Assembly (NCBI GenBank): GCA_947472635.1
Contig: CANJDY010000064.1
Location: 1-10,845, forward strand
DNA from: Chitinophagaceae bacterium
GTDB lineage: Bacteria; Bacteroidota; Bacteroidia; Chitinophagales; Chitinophagaceae
DNA length: 10,845 bases
Direction of reading: 5' to 3'
Shown here: positions 1 through 7,695 of the stretch, piece by piece
Layout of the letters: every line of letters starts with the position of its first letter
Numbering within the stretch: the stretch's first letter is position 1
The notes under the pieces: generated by a model
Told to the model about the DNA's origin: nothing
The model's database searches: none
Seen by the model: the letters and a program-made list of their open reading frames with translations, nothing else
Program-made: the position numbers and the translations under genes

Positions 1-465
1 ATCAGCCAGCTCATCAAACATTTCCAACGTTATTTCGGTCTTATAATCAATCGGATTATTATACACCATTATTGACAAATCAGTTGAATTGGCGATTGTC
101 TTAAACCAATGAACCGCTTCTCTATGATCACATTTATAACGCATTGGAGGCAAAAGCATCAAACCCTGAACTCCCCATTTTTCAACATTCTTAAGTTGAC
201 TCAAAGCCCCTTGGGTACTTCCATCTGCAATATTAAAAATTACTGGAATACGTCCGGCAGCTACTTCAATAGCACTTTTAACTAATAACTCCTTTTCGTT
301 ATCAGTTAACACGCTAGATTCACCAAGTGAGCCTGCAATAACGACACCGTTTACCCCGGCTGAAACTTGATCCTCAATGTTTTGTTTAAACAAAGGGAGA
401 TCTAATTCTTGAGTAGATGTCAACTTTGTAGTAATTGCGGGAATAACTCCCTCCCATATCATCAT
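1..465 (-). CDS. Dihydrodipicolinate synthase/N-acetylneuraminate lyase (DapA/NanA) family protein, C-terminus off window
   Basis: An open frame of exactly 155 codons runs from an ATG at 465 to the window edge. It begins MMIWEGVIPAITTKL; a second ATG at 462 could equally be the start. This is the N-terminal half of a class I aldolase-type TIM barrel of about 300 residues. The substrate-carboxylate loop is GSLGES (residues 45-50; GTTGE or GGTGE in many relatives). The conserved tyrosine segment YNNP is at 135-138. The Schiff-base lysine lies further on and is outside the window. The family includes DapA, sialic acid lyase, KDG aldolase and the pyrroline-4-hydroxy-2-carboxylate deaminase of hydroxyproline breakdown. 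The opening and the LPPMRYK segment (105-111) remind me of Bacteroidota homologues found with hydroxyproline genes, but that is recollection, not proof. The enzyme should be cytoplasmic. The spacer upstream (466-640) is A/T rich with no Shine-Dalgarno site. Family call is firm; substrate is open. Confidence 0.88.
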   Translation of the reverse strand, partial: MMIWEGVIPAITTKLTSTQELDLPLFKQNIEDQVSAGVNGVVIAGSLGESSVLTDNEKELLVKSAIEVAAGRIPVIFNIADGSTQGALSQLKNVEKWGVQGLMLLPPMRYKCDHREAVHWFKTIANSTDLSIMVYNNPIDYKTEITLEMFDELAD

Positions 466-991
466 AAAATAAAATTTAGGTAAAAATAAAAAAACGAAAA
501 ATCTAAGGCATTGCAGTTTTTAATTGATTCTTGCTGAATTTTAAGAATACTTTCATAAAGTAACAGATTAACTAAGGTCAATTGCTATTATGAATAAATG
601 CAAGGGTAAATGTCAATGAAAGGGTATTGAATAATCCTTTTTAATGTTTAAGAGTCCATTTGGCTTTGCTTTTTGAGTAAAGTTGCAGGTCAATAGGGTA
701 AATAGTAGGATACTCCCCGATCTTTGGAAAGAATTTCAGCTTACTAATAAATGGCTTCTTTAAATTTTCTTGTTCAATGATTTGATTAGCAATAATTTGT
801 GTTGAAGTGCTAGTAGCCCAACGGCTGCAGATTGCCTATCAGCGTTCTTTTTTTATAGGCATACTTTGGTGGGCAGAATGAAGTGATTGATAGGCTATTT
901 ATCCAATGTAAAACTTACCATACTATTGAAGGTCTTATTAAAGAATTTTACTACTTTTCACTGATTTCCGATATAAAAATTTCACAGTTAC
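466..991. other. 526-bp intergenic stretch between sulfatase 1 and the DapA-family gene
   Basis: There is no complete gene here. It holds an orphan gene-tail reading frame at 641-835 (listed separately) and a cluster of short inverted repeats at 833-895. TGCCTAT at 833-839 pairs with ATAGGCA at 855-861, and GCCTATCA at 834-841 also pairs with TGATAGGC at 888-895. The 466-640 part is A/T rich and would hold the promoter of the DapA-family gene if that gene is transcribed on its own. The best promoter-like spot on the minus strand is TTGACC (581-576) followed after 17 bases by TTATGA (558-553), but it does not fit the Bacteroidota TAnnTTTG consensus and is weak. No convincing rho-independent terminator follows the sulfatase stop. 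Confidence 0.5.
641..835 (-). pseudogene. Orphan C-terminal reading frame, probable gene remnant of unknown function
   Basis: Between an in-frame TAG (838-836) and a TAA stop (643-641) lie 64 sense codons with no ATG. The residues look protein-like rather than random: an opening ICSRWATSTSTQII, a middle EQENLKKPFISKLKFFPKI, then GEYPTIYPIDLQLY and a basic end KAKWTLKH. The mix of aromatic residues, prolines and charged residues resembles the end of a folded enzyme or binding protein. A search by eye for a shifted continuation upstream (839-991) found only short frames broken by stops, so any frameshifted gene is not recoverable here. It has the same orientation as its neighbours. I do not recognise the family. 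It could be the tail of a gene deleted between sulfatase 1 and the DapA-family gene, or a chance open frame; a run of 64 codons without a stop is not rare in itself. Confidence 0.35.
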
Positions 992-2530
992 TTACAATCC
1001 ATTTTTTGCATTTCTTCTTCCTTCAATATATTCATCTAGCATGCCATTGAGCTGTACGACTTTTTCAGGCTCTTTTTCTTGCAAATTATTTTTTTCATAG
1101 GGGTCAAGTGCAAGATTATATAGCTGGTCAGGCGCATCTGAAATGGAACTTTCTTTTTTCGCAATAGCTGAATTCTTTGTGCCACTGATGAGTTTCCAAT
1201 CACCTTGTCTTATTGCAAATACACCGGCTCCTGAATGATATACTCTAACATTCTCTTTGGAATGACTTACTTTTTTTCCAAAAAGAGAAGGTAATACATT
1301 ATAACTGTCTTCAGCTTCAGTAGGTTTTATTTTTGTTGAAGTAAGTGTTGCAAATGTTGCAAACATATCTGTTAGGCTTATCTGTTCGATGCTTGTAGAA
1401 CCTTTTTGTATTTTTCCGGGCCATCGTGCAATAAAAGGAACACGGTGACCACCCTCTAGCGCTTCTGTTTTGTAGCCTCTGAAATTTGCTTCCGACTTAT
1501 GACCATTAACTCCTTTTATTGCGCCATTGTCACTTGTAACGATAAATAATGTGTTTTTACTCAACCCGTATTTTTCAATTGTTTCATTTATGAGCCCAAC
1601 GCTCCAGTCTACTACGGTTACCAAGTCGCCCCGAGGTCCTGCATTACTTTTTCCTTCGGCAAAAGCGGGAGGAATAAATGGATTGTGAGGGGAAGACAAA
1701 GCAAGGTAAAGAAAGAAAGGGCTATCTTTTGATTCTTTCAAATGATTATCTATAAAATCAATTGCCTTGTAAGTAAAAACAGAATCTACGTTTTTAATTG
1801 AAAAATCAGGAGCAGTTAAACCTGGTGCAAATCCTGGCAACCCAAAATACTCTGGTGGGCTTGGCTTATCAGGGATACCAACTGTTTTGTTGTTTTCAAT
1901 ATAACAATAAGGAGGATCGCTTGTGGAACAGCCCAATGTTATAAAAGAATAATTAAAACCTAGCTCATTTGGCCCTCCTGAAGTCGACTTAGTGAAATCA
2001 ATATTTCGTTCATTTTCCATAAGGACAGTCGGGTCGTCTTTCCAGTTATCTTTATCATCTTTGATTACGTATCCATTTTTGGTTTGCCAATTTAATCCAA
2101 GATGCCATTTTCCTATACAGGCTGTTGAATAACCTTTGTTTTGTAAAAGGGAGCCAACAGTTGACTGCCCTTTTTCTATAAGCGGTGTTTCATCGTATCC
2201 TAAAATCACCCACTTTTTTACCCTTGTTTTCCAGCAATACCTGCCTGTTAACAAACCATACCGAGTGGGGGTACACATCGCAGCGGGGCTATGAGCATCT
2301 GTAAACATGATACCTTCCGAAGCAAGTTTATCAATATTGGGGGTTTGTATTTTTGATTCCTTGTTATAGCAACTTACATCACCATACCCCATATCATCCG
2401 CAAGTATAAAAACGATATTGGGCAAACTAGTTGATCCGCTATTATTTTGTCCAAAAGCCTGGTTTATGCAAATAAACAAAGCCATTGTTACAATAAAACG
2501 GAAAATATGCATCTTGTTTTTTTTTGCCAT
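992..2530 (-). CDS. Secreted type I (formylglycine) sulfatase 1
   Basis: 512 residues, a usual length for the S1 alkaline-phosphatase-fold sulfatases, which hydrolyse sulfate esters on glycans or other substrates. Residues 7-27 form a Sec signal peptide (hydrophobic core IVTMALFICI, likely cut before Q28), so it acts in the periplasm or outer membrane. Active-site features are complete: metal ligands in ADD (44-46), the formylglycine signature CTPTR at 86-90 followed by LLTGR, GKWHLG (140-145), SPH (280-282), SDN (333-335), and K354 before EGGHRVP. The C-terminal subdomain includes RQGDWKLI and DPYEKNNL. The N-terminal region recalls family S1_15 (galactose/GalNAc 6-sulfatases), but I hold that loosely. 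It follows susD by 89 bp with no terminator, so co-transcription is likely. The start sits in A-rich sequence; Met7 (codon at 2512-2510) is a plausible alternative that leaves the signal peptide intact. Confidence 0.96.
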   Translation of the reverse strand: MAKKNKMHIFRFIVTMALFICINQAFGQNNSGSTSLPNIVFILADDMGYGDVSCYNKESKIQTPNIDKLASEGIMFTDAHSPAAMCTPTRYGLLTGRYCWKTRVKKWVILGYDETPLIEKGQSTVGSLLQNKGYSTACIGKWHLGLNWQTKNGYVIKDDKDNWKDDPTVLMENERNIDFTKSTSGGPNELGFNYSFITLGCSTSDPPYCYIENNKTVGIPDKPSPPEYFGLPGFAPGLTAPDFSIKNVDSVFTYKAIDFIDNHLKESKDSPFFLYLALSSPHNPFIPPAFAEGKSNAGPRGDLVTVVDWSVGLINETIEKYGLSKNTLFIVTSDNGAIKGVNGHKSEANFRGYKTEALEGGHRVPFIARWPGKIQKGSTSIEQISLTDMFATFATLTSTKIKPTEAEDSYNVLPSLFGKKVSHSKENVRVYHSGAGVFAIRQGDWKLISGTKNSAIAKKESSISDAPDQLYNLALDPYEKNNLQEKEPEKVVQLNGMLDEYIEGRRNAKNGL

Positions 2531-2619
2531 CAGTATGTTTTTTTTGCAGGTCGATATAATAGTGAACAGCCCTTGATTAATGCCCCCATAAAAGTAAATT
2601 TATTCAGACGCTGGGAAAT

Positions 2620-4068
2620 CTACATCGGATCCCACCAAACTCCCTTACCAAATTTTTCATCCGTAATTCCTGGCTGTGCCGCAAGAGCTGCTTTAAAACT
2701 AACTGGATTTGATATGGCTTCAATGTATGGGTAAGGAAAGCGTTTGATTACGCCCTTGCCAGGGAAGAAATTCCCTACTGGCTCAGTTGTTGCAACTTTT
2801 ACAGGATAACCAGTACGGCGTACTTCAGCCCATCCTTGTATTCCATCTGGGTATAAGGCAATCCATTTTTGGTCTCCAATAAGTTCTCGTTGTGGAGTAC
2901 CTCCCGCAAAATCAACTAGCGGATTTGTGAGATAGCTGCCTAGTAAACCACCATATTCTGTGATACTAGCAGTTATGGCAGCCTCATAGGCTAGTTTAGC
3001 TGTTGTGCCTACACTCCACCCGTTTAATGCTGCTTCAGCAATGATAAACATTATTTCGGAGTACCTGATTAATCTTGAAGGGGTGTTTTCACTTTGAAAC
3101 TTAGCAATCCCTACCAATGATAGATTCGGTGAAGTTTGCCCAAGTGTACCAAGTGGCAAACCTGCGTATACATTAGGGGAGTTAATAGATTTTTCAGCAT
3201 AAAGAGGAAGTCTTGGATCATTTCTTGTATTAAGAAAGTTGATCACGGATGCTTCTACAACTATTTCACTTTTTGAGTAATTTATCGGATTCATCCATTG
3301 AGGGCTCCTATAATTAGCATCACCCACAATCCAGTTCATATAGGCGTTATCGGTATTAGAAGAGATTAGTGGGAAGTTGGTAGGGTCTGCAACAATTTGT
3401 TCAATTCCTAGTTTTGCAATAGCAGGCTCCACCAGCGATATTCTCATGTAGATTCTCAGCAATAAAGAACTAGCAAATTTTTTCCACTTTAACATATTTC
3501 CACCAAAAAGAATATCTGCAGTACCAATGCTGGTGGTCACATTAATCATTGAATTGGCTTCTTTGAGTTTGTCAATCAAGCTCAGGTAAATGCTTTTTTG
3601 GGAGTCATATTTAGGGTACACAATTGTCGGATTATCTGTATTCCTCAACGCTTCGGAATAGGGGATATCACCATACAAATCGGTTAAATTTTGATAAGCA
3701 TATGCAGTGAGTATTTTTGTAACAGCTACTGTATTTAAATCGTTTGCTGCCTGGGCCTTTTGCATAGCAAGTTTCAAATCCTTAATATGCCCTGAATAGG
3801 CATCGAAATTCGTTAAACTTCCATCCAACGAATATTGGTCATTCTGAGCATAAACAGTTCTTGCCCGGTATCTTGCCCAATTATCACAGTAAATATTGGT
3901 ATAATATGCACGGGAAACACTATTAATTGAATTAGTCAAGAGCGCTTTGTATGGCACATTAGTAACCTGATTGGGATTTACATTTAATGCAGGAAAATCC
4001 TTTGTGCAATTGCTGGCTGTGAGAGCAAGCATGAGCGGGAAACAAATTTTGATTATATTTTTTTCCAT
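2620..4068 (-). CDS. SusD/RagB-family glycan-binding outer-membrane lipoprotein
   Basis: 482 residues. An N-terminal lipoprotein signal runs to Cys21 (LALTASNC), and the following TKDF fits the acidic/basic residues after the cysteine that send Bacteroidota lipoproteins to the cell surface. ALNVNPNQV (28-36) is a hallmark near the N-terminus of this family. Next come helical TPR-like repeats with the AYAYQNLTDLYGDIPYSEAL segment typical of SusD-like proteins. Later segments include RNDPRLPLY, RLIRYSEIMFIIAEAAL and WIALYPDGIQGWAEVRRTGYP, and the end is GVWWDPM. It most resembles the SusD-like_2/PF12741-type branch rather than classical starch SusD. Its role is to hold the substrate over the barrel of the partner SusC, whose stop is 45 bp upstream. 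The ligand cannot be read from sequence; the adjoining sulfatase suggests a sulfated glycan. Confidence 0.96.
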   Translation of the reverse strand: MEKNIIKICFPLMLALTASNCTKDFPALNVNPNQVTNVPYKALLTNSINSVSRAYYTNIYCDNWARYRARTVYAQNDQYSLDGSLTNFDAYSGHIKDLKLAMQKAQAANDLNTVAVTKILTAYAYQNLTDLYGDIPYSEALRNTDNPTIVYPKYDSQKSIYLSLIDKLKEANSMINVTTSIGTADILFGGNMLKWKKFASSLLLRIYMRISLVEPAIAKLGIEQIVADPTNFPLISSNTDNAYMNWIVGDANYRSPQWMNPINYSKSEIVVEASVINFLNTRNDPRLPLYAEKSINSPNVYAGLPLGTLGQTSPNLSLVGIAKFQSENTPSRLIRYSEIMFIIAEAALNGWSVGTTAKLAYEAAITASITEYGGLLGSYLTNPLVDFAGGTPQRELIGDQKWIALYPDGIQGWAEVRRTGYPVKVATTEPVGNFFPGKGVIKRFPYPYIEAISNPVSFKAALAAQPGITDEKFGKGVWWDPM

Positions 4069-4113
4069 TTTTTTACTTTTTAAGTTTACGTTTAATTCAT
4101 TTTACTCGGTGTA

Positions 4114-7100
4114 TCAAAAAGAAAGTTTGATGCTGAATCCTATATTTCTTGAAGTAGGAATTGGCGCAAATTCAGTACCCTGTGAAGTGAGATCTGAACT
4201 ATTGCTAGACGCTTCCGGATCAATATTAGGAATCTGTTTATACAGAATTGCAAGATTTCGTCCAAACAAGGATACATCTGCTGCTTTTAATTTAAGCTTG
4301 CTGACAATTTTTGATGGTAAAGAATAAGATAGGTTTATTTCCCGTAGTTTTATAAAATCAGATTTATACAACCATCTTTCCCCTCTAGCAAAAGCGTTAT
4401 AAGTGTTGGTAAAAGCATCTATATAAACATCGTTTTTTCTGCCATCAGCAAATACTCCTTCATATAAAACTCCCCCACCTTTTGATACAGGTTCACGCAT
4501 TCCAATACCTTTTTGGTTTAAGGCTACCGTTTCGATAAATGCACCAGTTTGCCATGCATTCCAGTTAGATCTTGAAAATATTTTACCTCCCATTCTTCCA
4601 TCAATTAGGAAACCTAAAGAAATCGCCTTATAACTTACTGAATTCATTATCCCACCAAACCATTCAGGCATGATATTTCCTATCGGCACTACTCCAGCGG
4701 TTTGTAAAGGAATTCCATTGGCCCCAACAATCTTGTTTCCGTTCTTGTCATACACAAATCCCCTCCCCATCATAGTTCCATAAGCCCCCCCTACAGGCGC
4801 CACAATCGTTAGTGGAGCAAATGTATTACTCAATTGATAAGATTTAAGATCTCCGGCAAGTGCAATGATTTTATTTTTGTTGCTGCTCCAATTCACAGTA
4901 ACGTTCCATGAAAAATCATTTGTTTTTATAGGAGTTCCAGTAAGGATTACTTCAATTCCTTTATTTTCAACATCACCGGCATTTATTGTTTGCTGGTTAT
5001 CACCAGATGCGGAACTGGTAGTTATATTCAGAATTTGGTTTCGGGTATTGGATTTATACAACGTAACATCAATGCCAATTCGGTTTTTAAGAAATTTCAA
5101 TTCTGCCCCTAATTCTATAGAAGTGATAAGTTCATTTTTCAAATCCAACGGTGGAAGTACATTGCTCTGACTATATGATGGATTGGAGCCAAAAGGCAGA
5201 GAATACGTATATGTCCGGTCAAGCATATATGAATTGGCATCATTACCTACTTGTGCCCATCCCATCCGCAGTTTTCCATAACTCAAATATTTTTCATTCA
5301 AATGTAAGTTTTGAGAAAATATCCAACTACCTGTAGCAGATGGATAGAAATAGGAATTATTCTTTGAAGGCAGTGTAGAAGACCAATCGTTTCTACCGGT
5401 TAAGTCAACAAATAACTGTCCTTTATAATCAAAAGAAAAAGCTGCAAATGTACTTTGTATTTCTTTTTCTGAAATGGAATAACTTGGAATAGAAGGCTCT
5501 TTTGAATTAGCAATCGAATAGATGCCCGGCACTACTAATTTTGCTACAACAATACCTCTGTTTTTTCCTTTAAGATTCATGATGTTAGCACCTATATTTC
5601 CAGAAACTGAAAAATCATTAGAAATTTTCTTCTTGCCTGAAAATAAAATGTCAGCATTCACTTCCTGGCGGAAGATATTCGTTGAATTCCAGTATCCTTC
5701 CTTAGCGAGAGCCCCGTTTCCGTAATATGCCGCTCTAATTTCATCATCTTCGCTTGATAAATCTGTCCCAACTCTTCCCTGAACATCTAACCAATTGGTG
5801 AGTTTGTATTTTAAAATGGTAGACCCCATAAATCTATTTCTTGTCATTGGATTATGGTTCATATTGGCTTCCCAATAGGGATTGTCATGCCAATTGCCTA
5901 TCCAACTGATTTGGGTGCCATCGGGGTTTTGATAGTGTTCTTTTTCCCATTCCCAATCAACCTGTCTTCCTGTCCAAATGCTCTGCATCATAGGATTATT
6001 CTGCGAATAACCTGTACCAGTTAAGTTATCACTATGGACATTCATAAAAGATCCTTTAAAATCCACCGTAAACCTTTTGGTAATATTCGATAATCCTGAA
6101 AAATTAATAGTACTCTTTTTCTGATCGGTATTTGGAACGGTACCTTTTTGATTTGAATTGGTTATTGATAATCTCATATTTCCCCAAGAGCCGCTATTAC
6201 TGATTGCAACATTATTAACTGAAGTAATACCTGTTACAAAATAGCTTTTAATATTGTTGGGATGAGAGATCCAGGGAGTAGCTGTCCTTTTTCCAGCGGC
6301 ATCAATGGGGCTATTAAACTGTGGAAGTACCAGGGTTTGTCCTACAGTTTGAGGGATTCCTGCAGCAATCGTCCAAAAGAGTTCCCCACCCGCCACCAGG
6401 TCTTCTGCCTTAACAATATAATCTAGCCTTGGACCCCAGCTTTCATCAACCCCATCATATTTTCCACCATTATTACCATCTTTGTACCAATACATTTGCG
6501 CATTTCCCTGACCAAATTGATTTTGATAGGTTGGTAAAATTAGCGGGCTTCCAAATGTAGTTGTTGATTCAGCAGTAATAGTAAAACCTTTTTTAGAACC
6601 CGTTTTGGTTGTAATAAGAATAACGCCATTGGCTCCCCTTGAACCATAAAGTGCTGCAGCATTTGCCCCTTTAAGAACTGTTAATGTTTCAATATCAGAA
6701 GGATTTATATCAGCGGCTGCATTACCATAGTCAACGGATGTTTGACTTGCATTTACAGAAACTTGAGAATTCCCAACGGGTATTCCATCAACTACAAATA
6801 GTGGTTGATTGTCTAACCTTAAAGAATTGTTTCCCCTGATGGTAATGCGTGAAGATGCTCCAACTGCCCCATTTGAATTATTAATATACACGCCCGCCGC
6901 TTTACCAGCAAGTGCATTAATAAGATTTGGTTCAGCAGATTTCTTGATCGACTCTCCTGAAATATCCTGGGTTGAATAACCTAGTGCTTTTTTTGCTCTT
7001 GTAATTCCAAGGGCAGTTACAACAACTTCATTTAAACCGAGCGTTTCGGTTTCCATAGTTACGTTAACAACTGAACGGCCCGAAATTGCAACCTCCTGTG

Positions 7101-7326
7101 TTTTCATCCCAACAAAAGAAAAAACCAAACTGCCTTTTGGGGTAGCATTTATAGAATAATGACCATCTTTATCCGTCATGGTCCCTTCTGACTTTCCTTT
7201 GACTTTTATATTTATAGATTCAAGCGGTCCTTCAATATTCCGAACAGTGCCGGTTATCGTTTGTGCACTTAGGAATGAATATCCTGAAATAGCGAATGCT
7301 ATTACAATACTGAATATTTTTTTCAT
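4114..7326 (-). CDS. SusC/RagA-family TonB-linked outer-membrane transporter
   Basis: 1070 residues, normal for the family. A signal peptide (1-21, cut after LSA before Q22) is followed by a carboxypeptidase-regulatory-like beta-sandwich (about 23-97, with GTVRN, GTMTDKDGHYSI and FSFVGMKTQEV). A TonB-box-like LNEVVVTALGI follows at 98-108. The plug domain (about 114-245) contains ALAGKAAGVYI, ITIRGNNSL, PLFVVDGIPVG and the hallmark ALYGSRGANGVILITTK. The rest is a 22-strand beta-barrel ending in SIKLSF with a terminal phenylalanine, as needed for Bam-dependent assembly. No N-terminal STN domain is present, so signalling to an anti-sigma factor is not expected. It imports oligosaccharides (or other ligands) captured by the downstream SusD partner. 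It is the first gene of the SusC-SusD-sulfatase block; its upstream spacer holds a palindrome that may be an operator. Confidence 0.98.
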   Translation of the reverse strand: MKKIFSIVIAFAISGYSFLSAQTITGTVRNIEGPLESINIKVKGKSEGTMTDKDGHYSINATPKGSLVFSFVGMKTQEVAISGRSVVNVTMETETLGLNEVVVTALGITRAKKALGYSTQDISGESIKKSAEPNLINALAGKAAGVYINNSNGAVGASSRITIRGNNSLRLDNQPLFVVDGIPVGNSQVSVNASQTSVDYGNAAADINPSDIETLTVLKGANAAALYGSRGANGVILITTKTGSKKGFTITAESTTTFGSPLILPTYQNQFGQGNAQMYWYKDGNNGGKYDGVDESWGPRLDYIVKAEDLVAGGELFWTIAAGIPQTVGQTLVLPQFNSPIDAAGKRTATPWISHPNNIKSYFVTGITSVNNVAISNSGSWGNMRLSITNSNQKGTVPNTDQKKSTINFSGLSNITKRFTVDFKGSFMNVHSDNLTGTGYSQNNPMMQSIWTGRQVDWEWEKEHYQNPDGTQISWIGNWHDNPYWEANMNHNPMTRNRFMGSTILKYKLTNWLDVQGRVGTDLSSEDDEIRAAYYGNGALAKEGYWNSTNIFRQEVNADILFSGKKKISNDFSVSGNIGANIMNLKGKNRGIVVAKLVVPGIYSIANSKEPSIPSYSISEKEIQSTFAAFSFDYKGQLFVDLTGRNDWSSTLPSKNNSYFYPSATGSWIFSQNLHLNEKYLSYGKLRMGWAQVGNDANSYMLDRTYTYSLPFGSNPSYSQSNVLPPLDLKNELITSIELGAELKFLKNRIGIDVTLYKSNTRNQILNITTSSASGDNQQTINAGDVENKGIEVILTGTPIKTNDFSWNVTVNWSSNKNKIIALAGDLKSYQLSNTFAPLTIVAPVGGAYGTMMGRGFVYDKNGNKIVGANGIPLQTAGVVPIGNIMPEWFGGIMNSVSYKAISLGFLIDGRMGGKIFSRSNWNAWQTGAFIETVALNQKGIGMREPVSKGGGVLYEGVFADGRKNDVYIDAFTNTYNAFARGERWLYKSDFIKLREINLSYSLPSKIVSKLKLKAADVSLFGRNLAILYKQIPNIDPEASSNSSDLTSQGTEFAPIPTSRNIGFSIKLSF

Positions 7327-7542
7327 ACAGCAGATTTAGTTTACTTTTTCAAATAATGTGTAATGTAAATTGCTGTTAATAAATAATGAAATCAACCAAT
7401 ATTGGTACTTAAATTGATACTATTTTAACATAATACCATTTGAATCTAATCAATTCTCCTCATTTAGCGCAGTTACTGGTATACCCCATAACTATTTAGC
7501 AAGTTTGCAGAAAAGACTTAACAATTATTTTGCAGGCAATTT
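7327..7542 (-). promoter_or_regulatory. Leader/promoter region of the susC-susD-sulfatase operon
   Basis: This 216-bp A/T-rich noncoding spacer lies upstream of the susC ATG and is the most likely site of the operon promoter. I looked for the Bacteroidota consensus (TTG near -33, TAnnTTTG near -7) on the minus strand and found no good match; the nearest is TTATTTG at 7357-7351, which lacks the right spacing. The region holds a perfect 12-bp palindrome at 7395-7406 (listed separately) and, just upstream of it, an imperfect dyad (7417-7438, GATACTAT paired loosely with ATAATACC). No Shine-Dalgarno sequence precedes the susC start, which is usual in this phylum. Confidence 0.4.
7395..7406. promoter_or_regulatory. 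Perfect 12-bp palindrome upstream of susC, candidate operator
   Basis: ACCAATATTGGT is its own reverse complement and lies about 70-80 bp before the susC start codon, in otherwise featureless A/T-rich DNA. This position and symmetry fit a binding site for a dimeric regulator. No regulator gene is in the window and only one perfect copy was noticed, so the role is inferred. Confidence 0.3.
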
Positions 7543-7695
7543 TTAATTTGGCTCTTCTTGAACAGACAATACATCAATTAATGCCCCCATACGAGGATTG
7601 CCAATACGAAGGTCTTCAAAACCAATGTTTGTTGTTTTGCTTATTGCTTTGAAAGAAAAACTGTGCTTCGGCCATTTGCCAAATTCAGAAAAAAA
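7543..7695 (-). pseudogene. C-terminal remnant of a protein ending in a beta-sandwich-like domain
   Basis: Reading on in the same frame past the oxidoreductase stop (TAA at 7698-7696) gives 50 sense codons to a second stop at 7545-7543, with no ATG in the opening part. The residues look like the end of a galactose-binding-like or lectin-like beta-sandwich: GKWPKHSFSFKAIS, then TTNIGFEDLRIGNP and GALIDVLSV. Known domains of this type often end in a pattern such as F-x-A-x-S-x-T-T, a hydrophobic strand, then G-x-x-I/L-D-x-V-S-V. Such domains occur at the C-termini of secreted glycan-active enzymes and surface proteins. The rest of the gene is missing: directly upstream is the intact oxidoreductase. 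The simplest reading is that an older secreted-protein gene was cut away and only its last codons remain. Domain assignment is from pattern recognition only. Confidence 0.5.

Noticed and set aside
839..991. A frameshifted continuation of the orphan tail upstream of the TAG at 838-836.
   Set aside because: All three minus-strand frames are broken by stops within about 35 codons and none gives a convincing continuation.
2557..2619. A TACTTTTA element before sulfatase 1 resembling the Bacteroidota -7 box.
   Set aside because: The last base of the box differs from the consensus and no TTG lies at the expected upstream distance; co-transcription with susCD is simpler.
2447..2734. Plus-strand open frame of 95 codons over the susD-sulfatase 1 junction.
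   Set aside because: It overlaps the ends of two well supported minus-strand genes, has no family likeness, and is a shadow frame.
3971..5725. Several plus-strand open frames (61-118 codons) opposite susC and susD.
   Set aside because: All lie antisense to clear coding sequence, and their residues are low-complexity shadows of the SusC and SusD frames.
2576..7591. A 15-base direct repeat, attaatgcccccata, at 2576-2590 (susD-sulfatase 1 gap) and 7577-7591 (orphan tail).
   Set aside because: In a window this size a shared 15-mer is expected by chance at roughly the 5-10% level, and the flanks do not extend the match. In the tail it is simply part of the coding sequence for MGALI.
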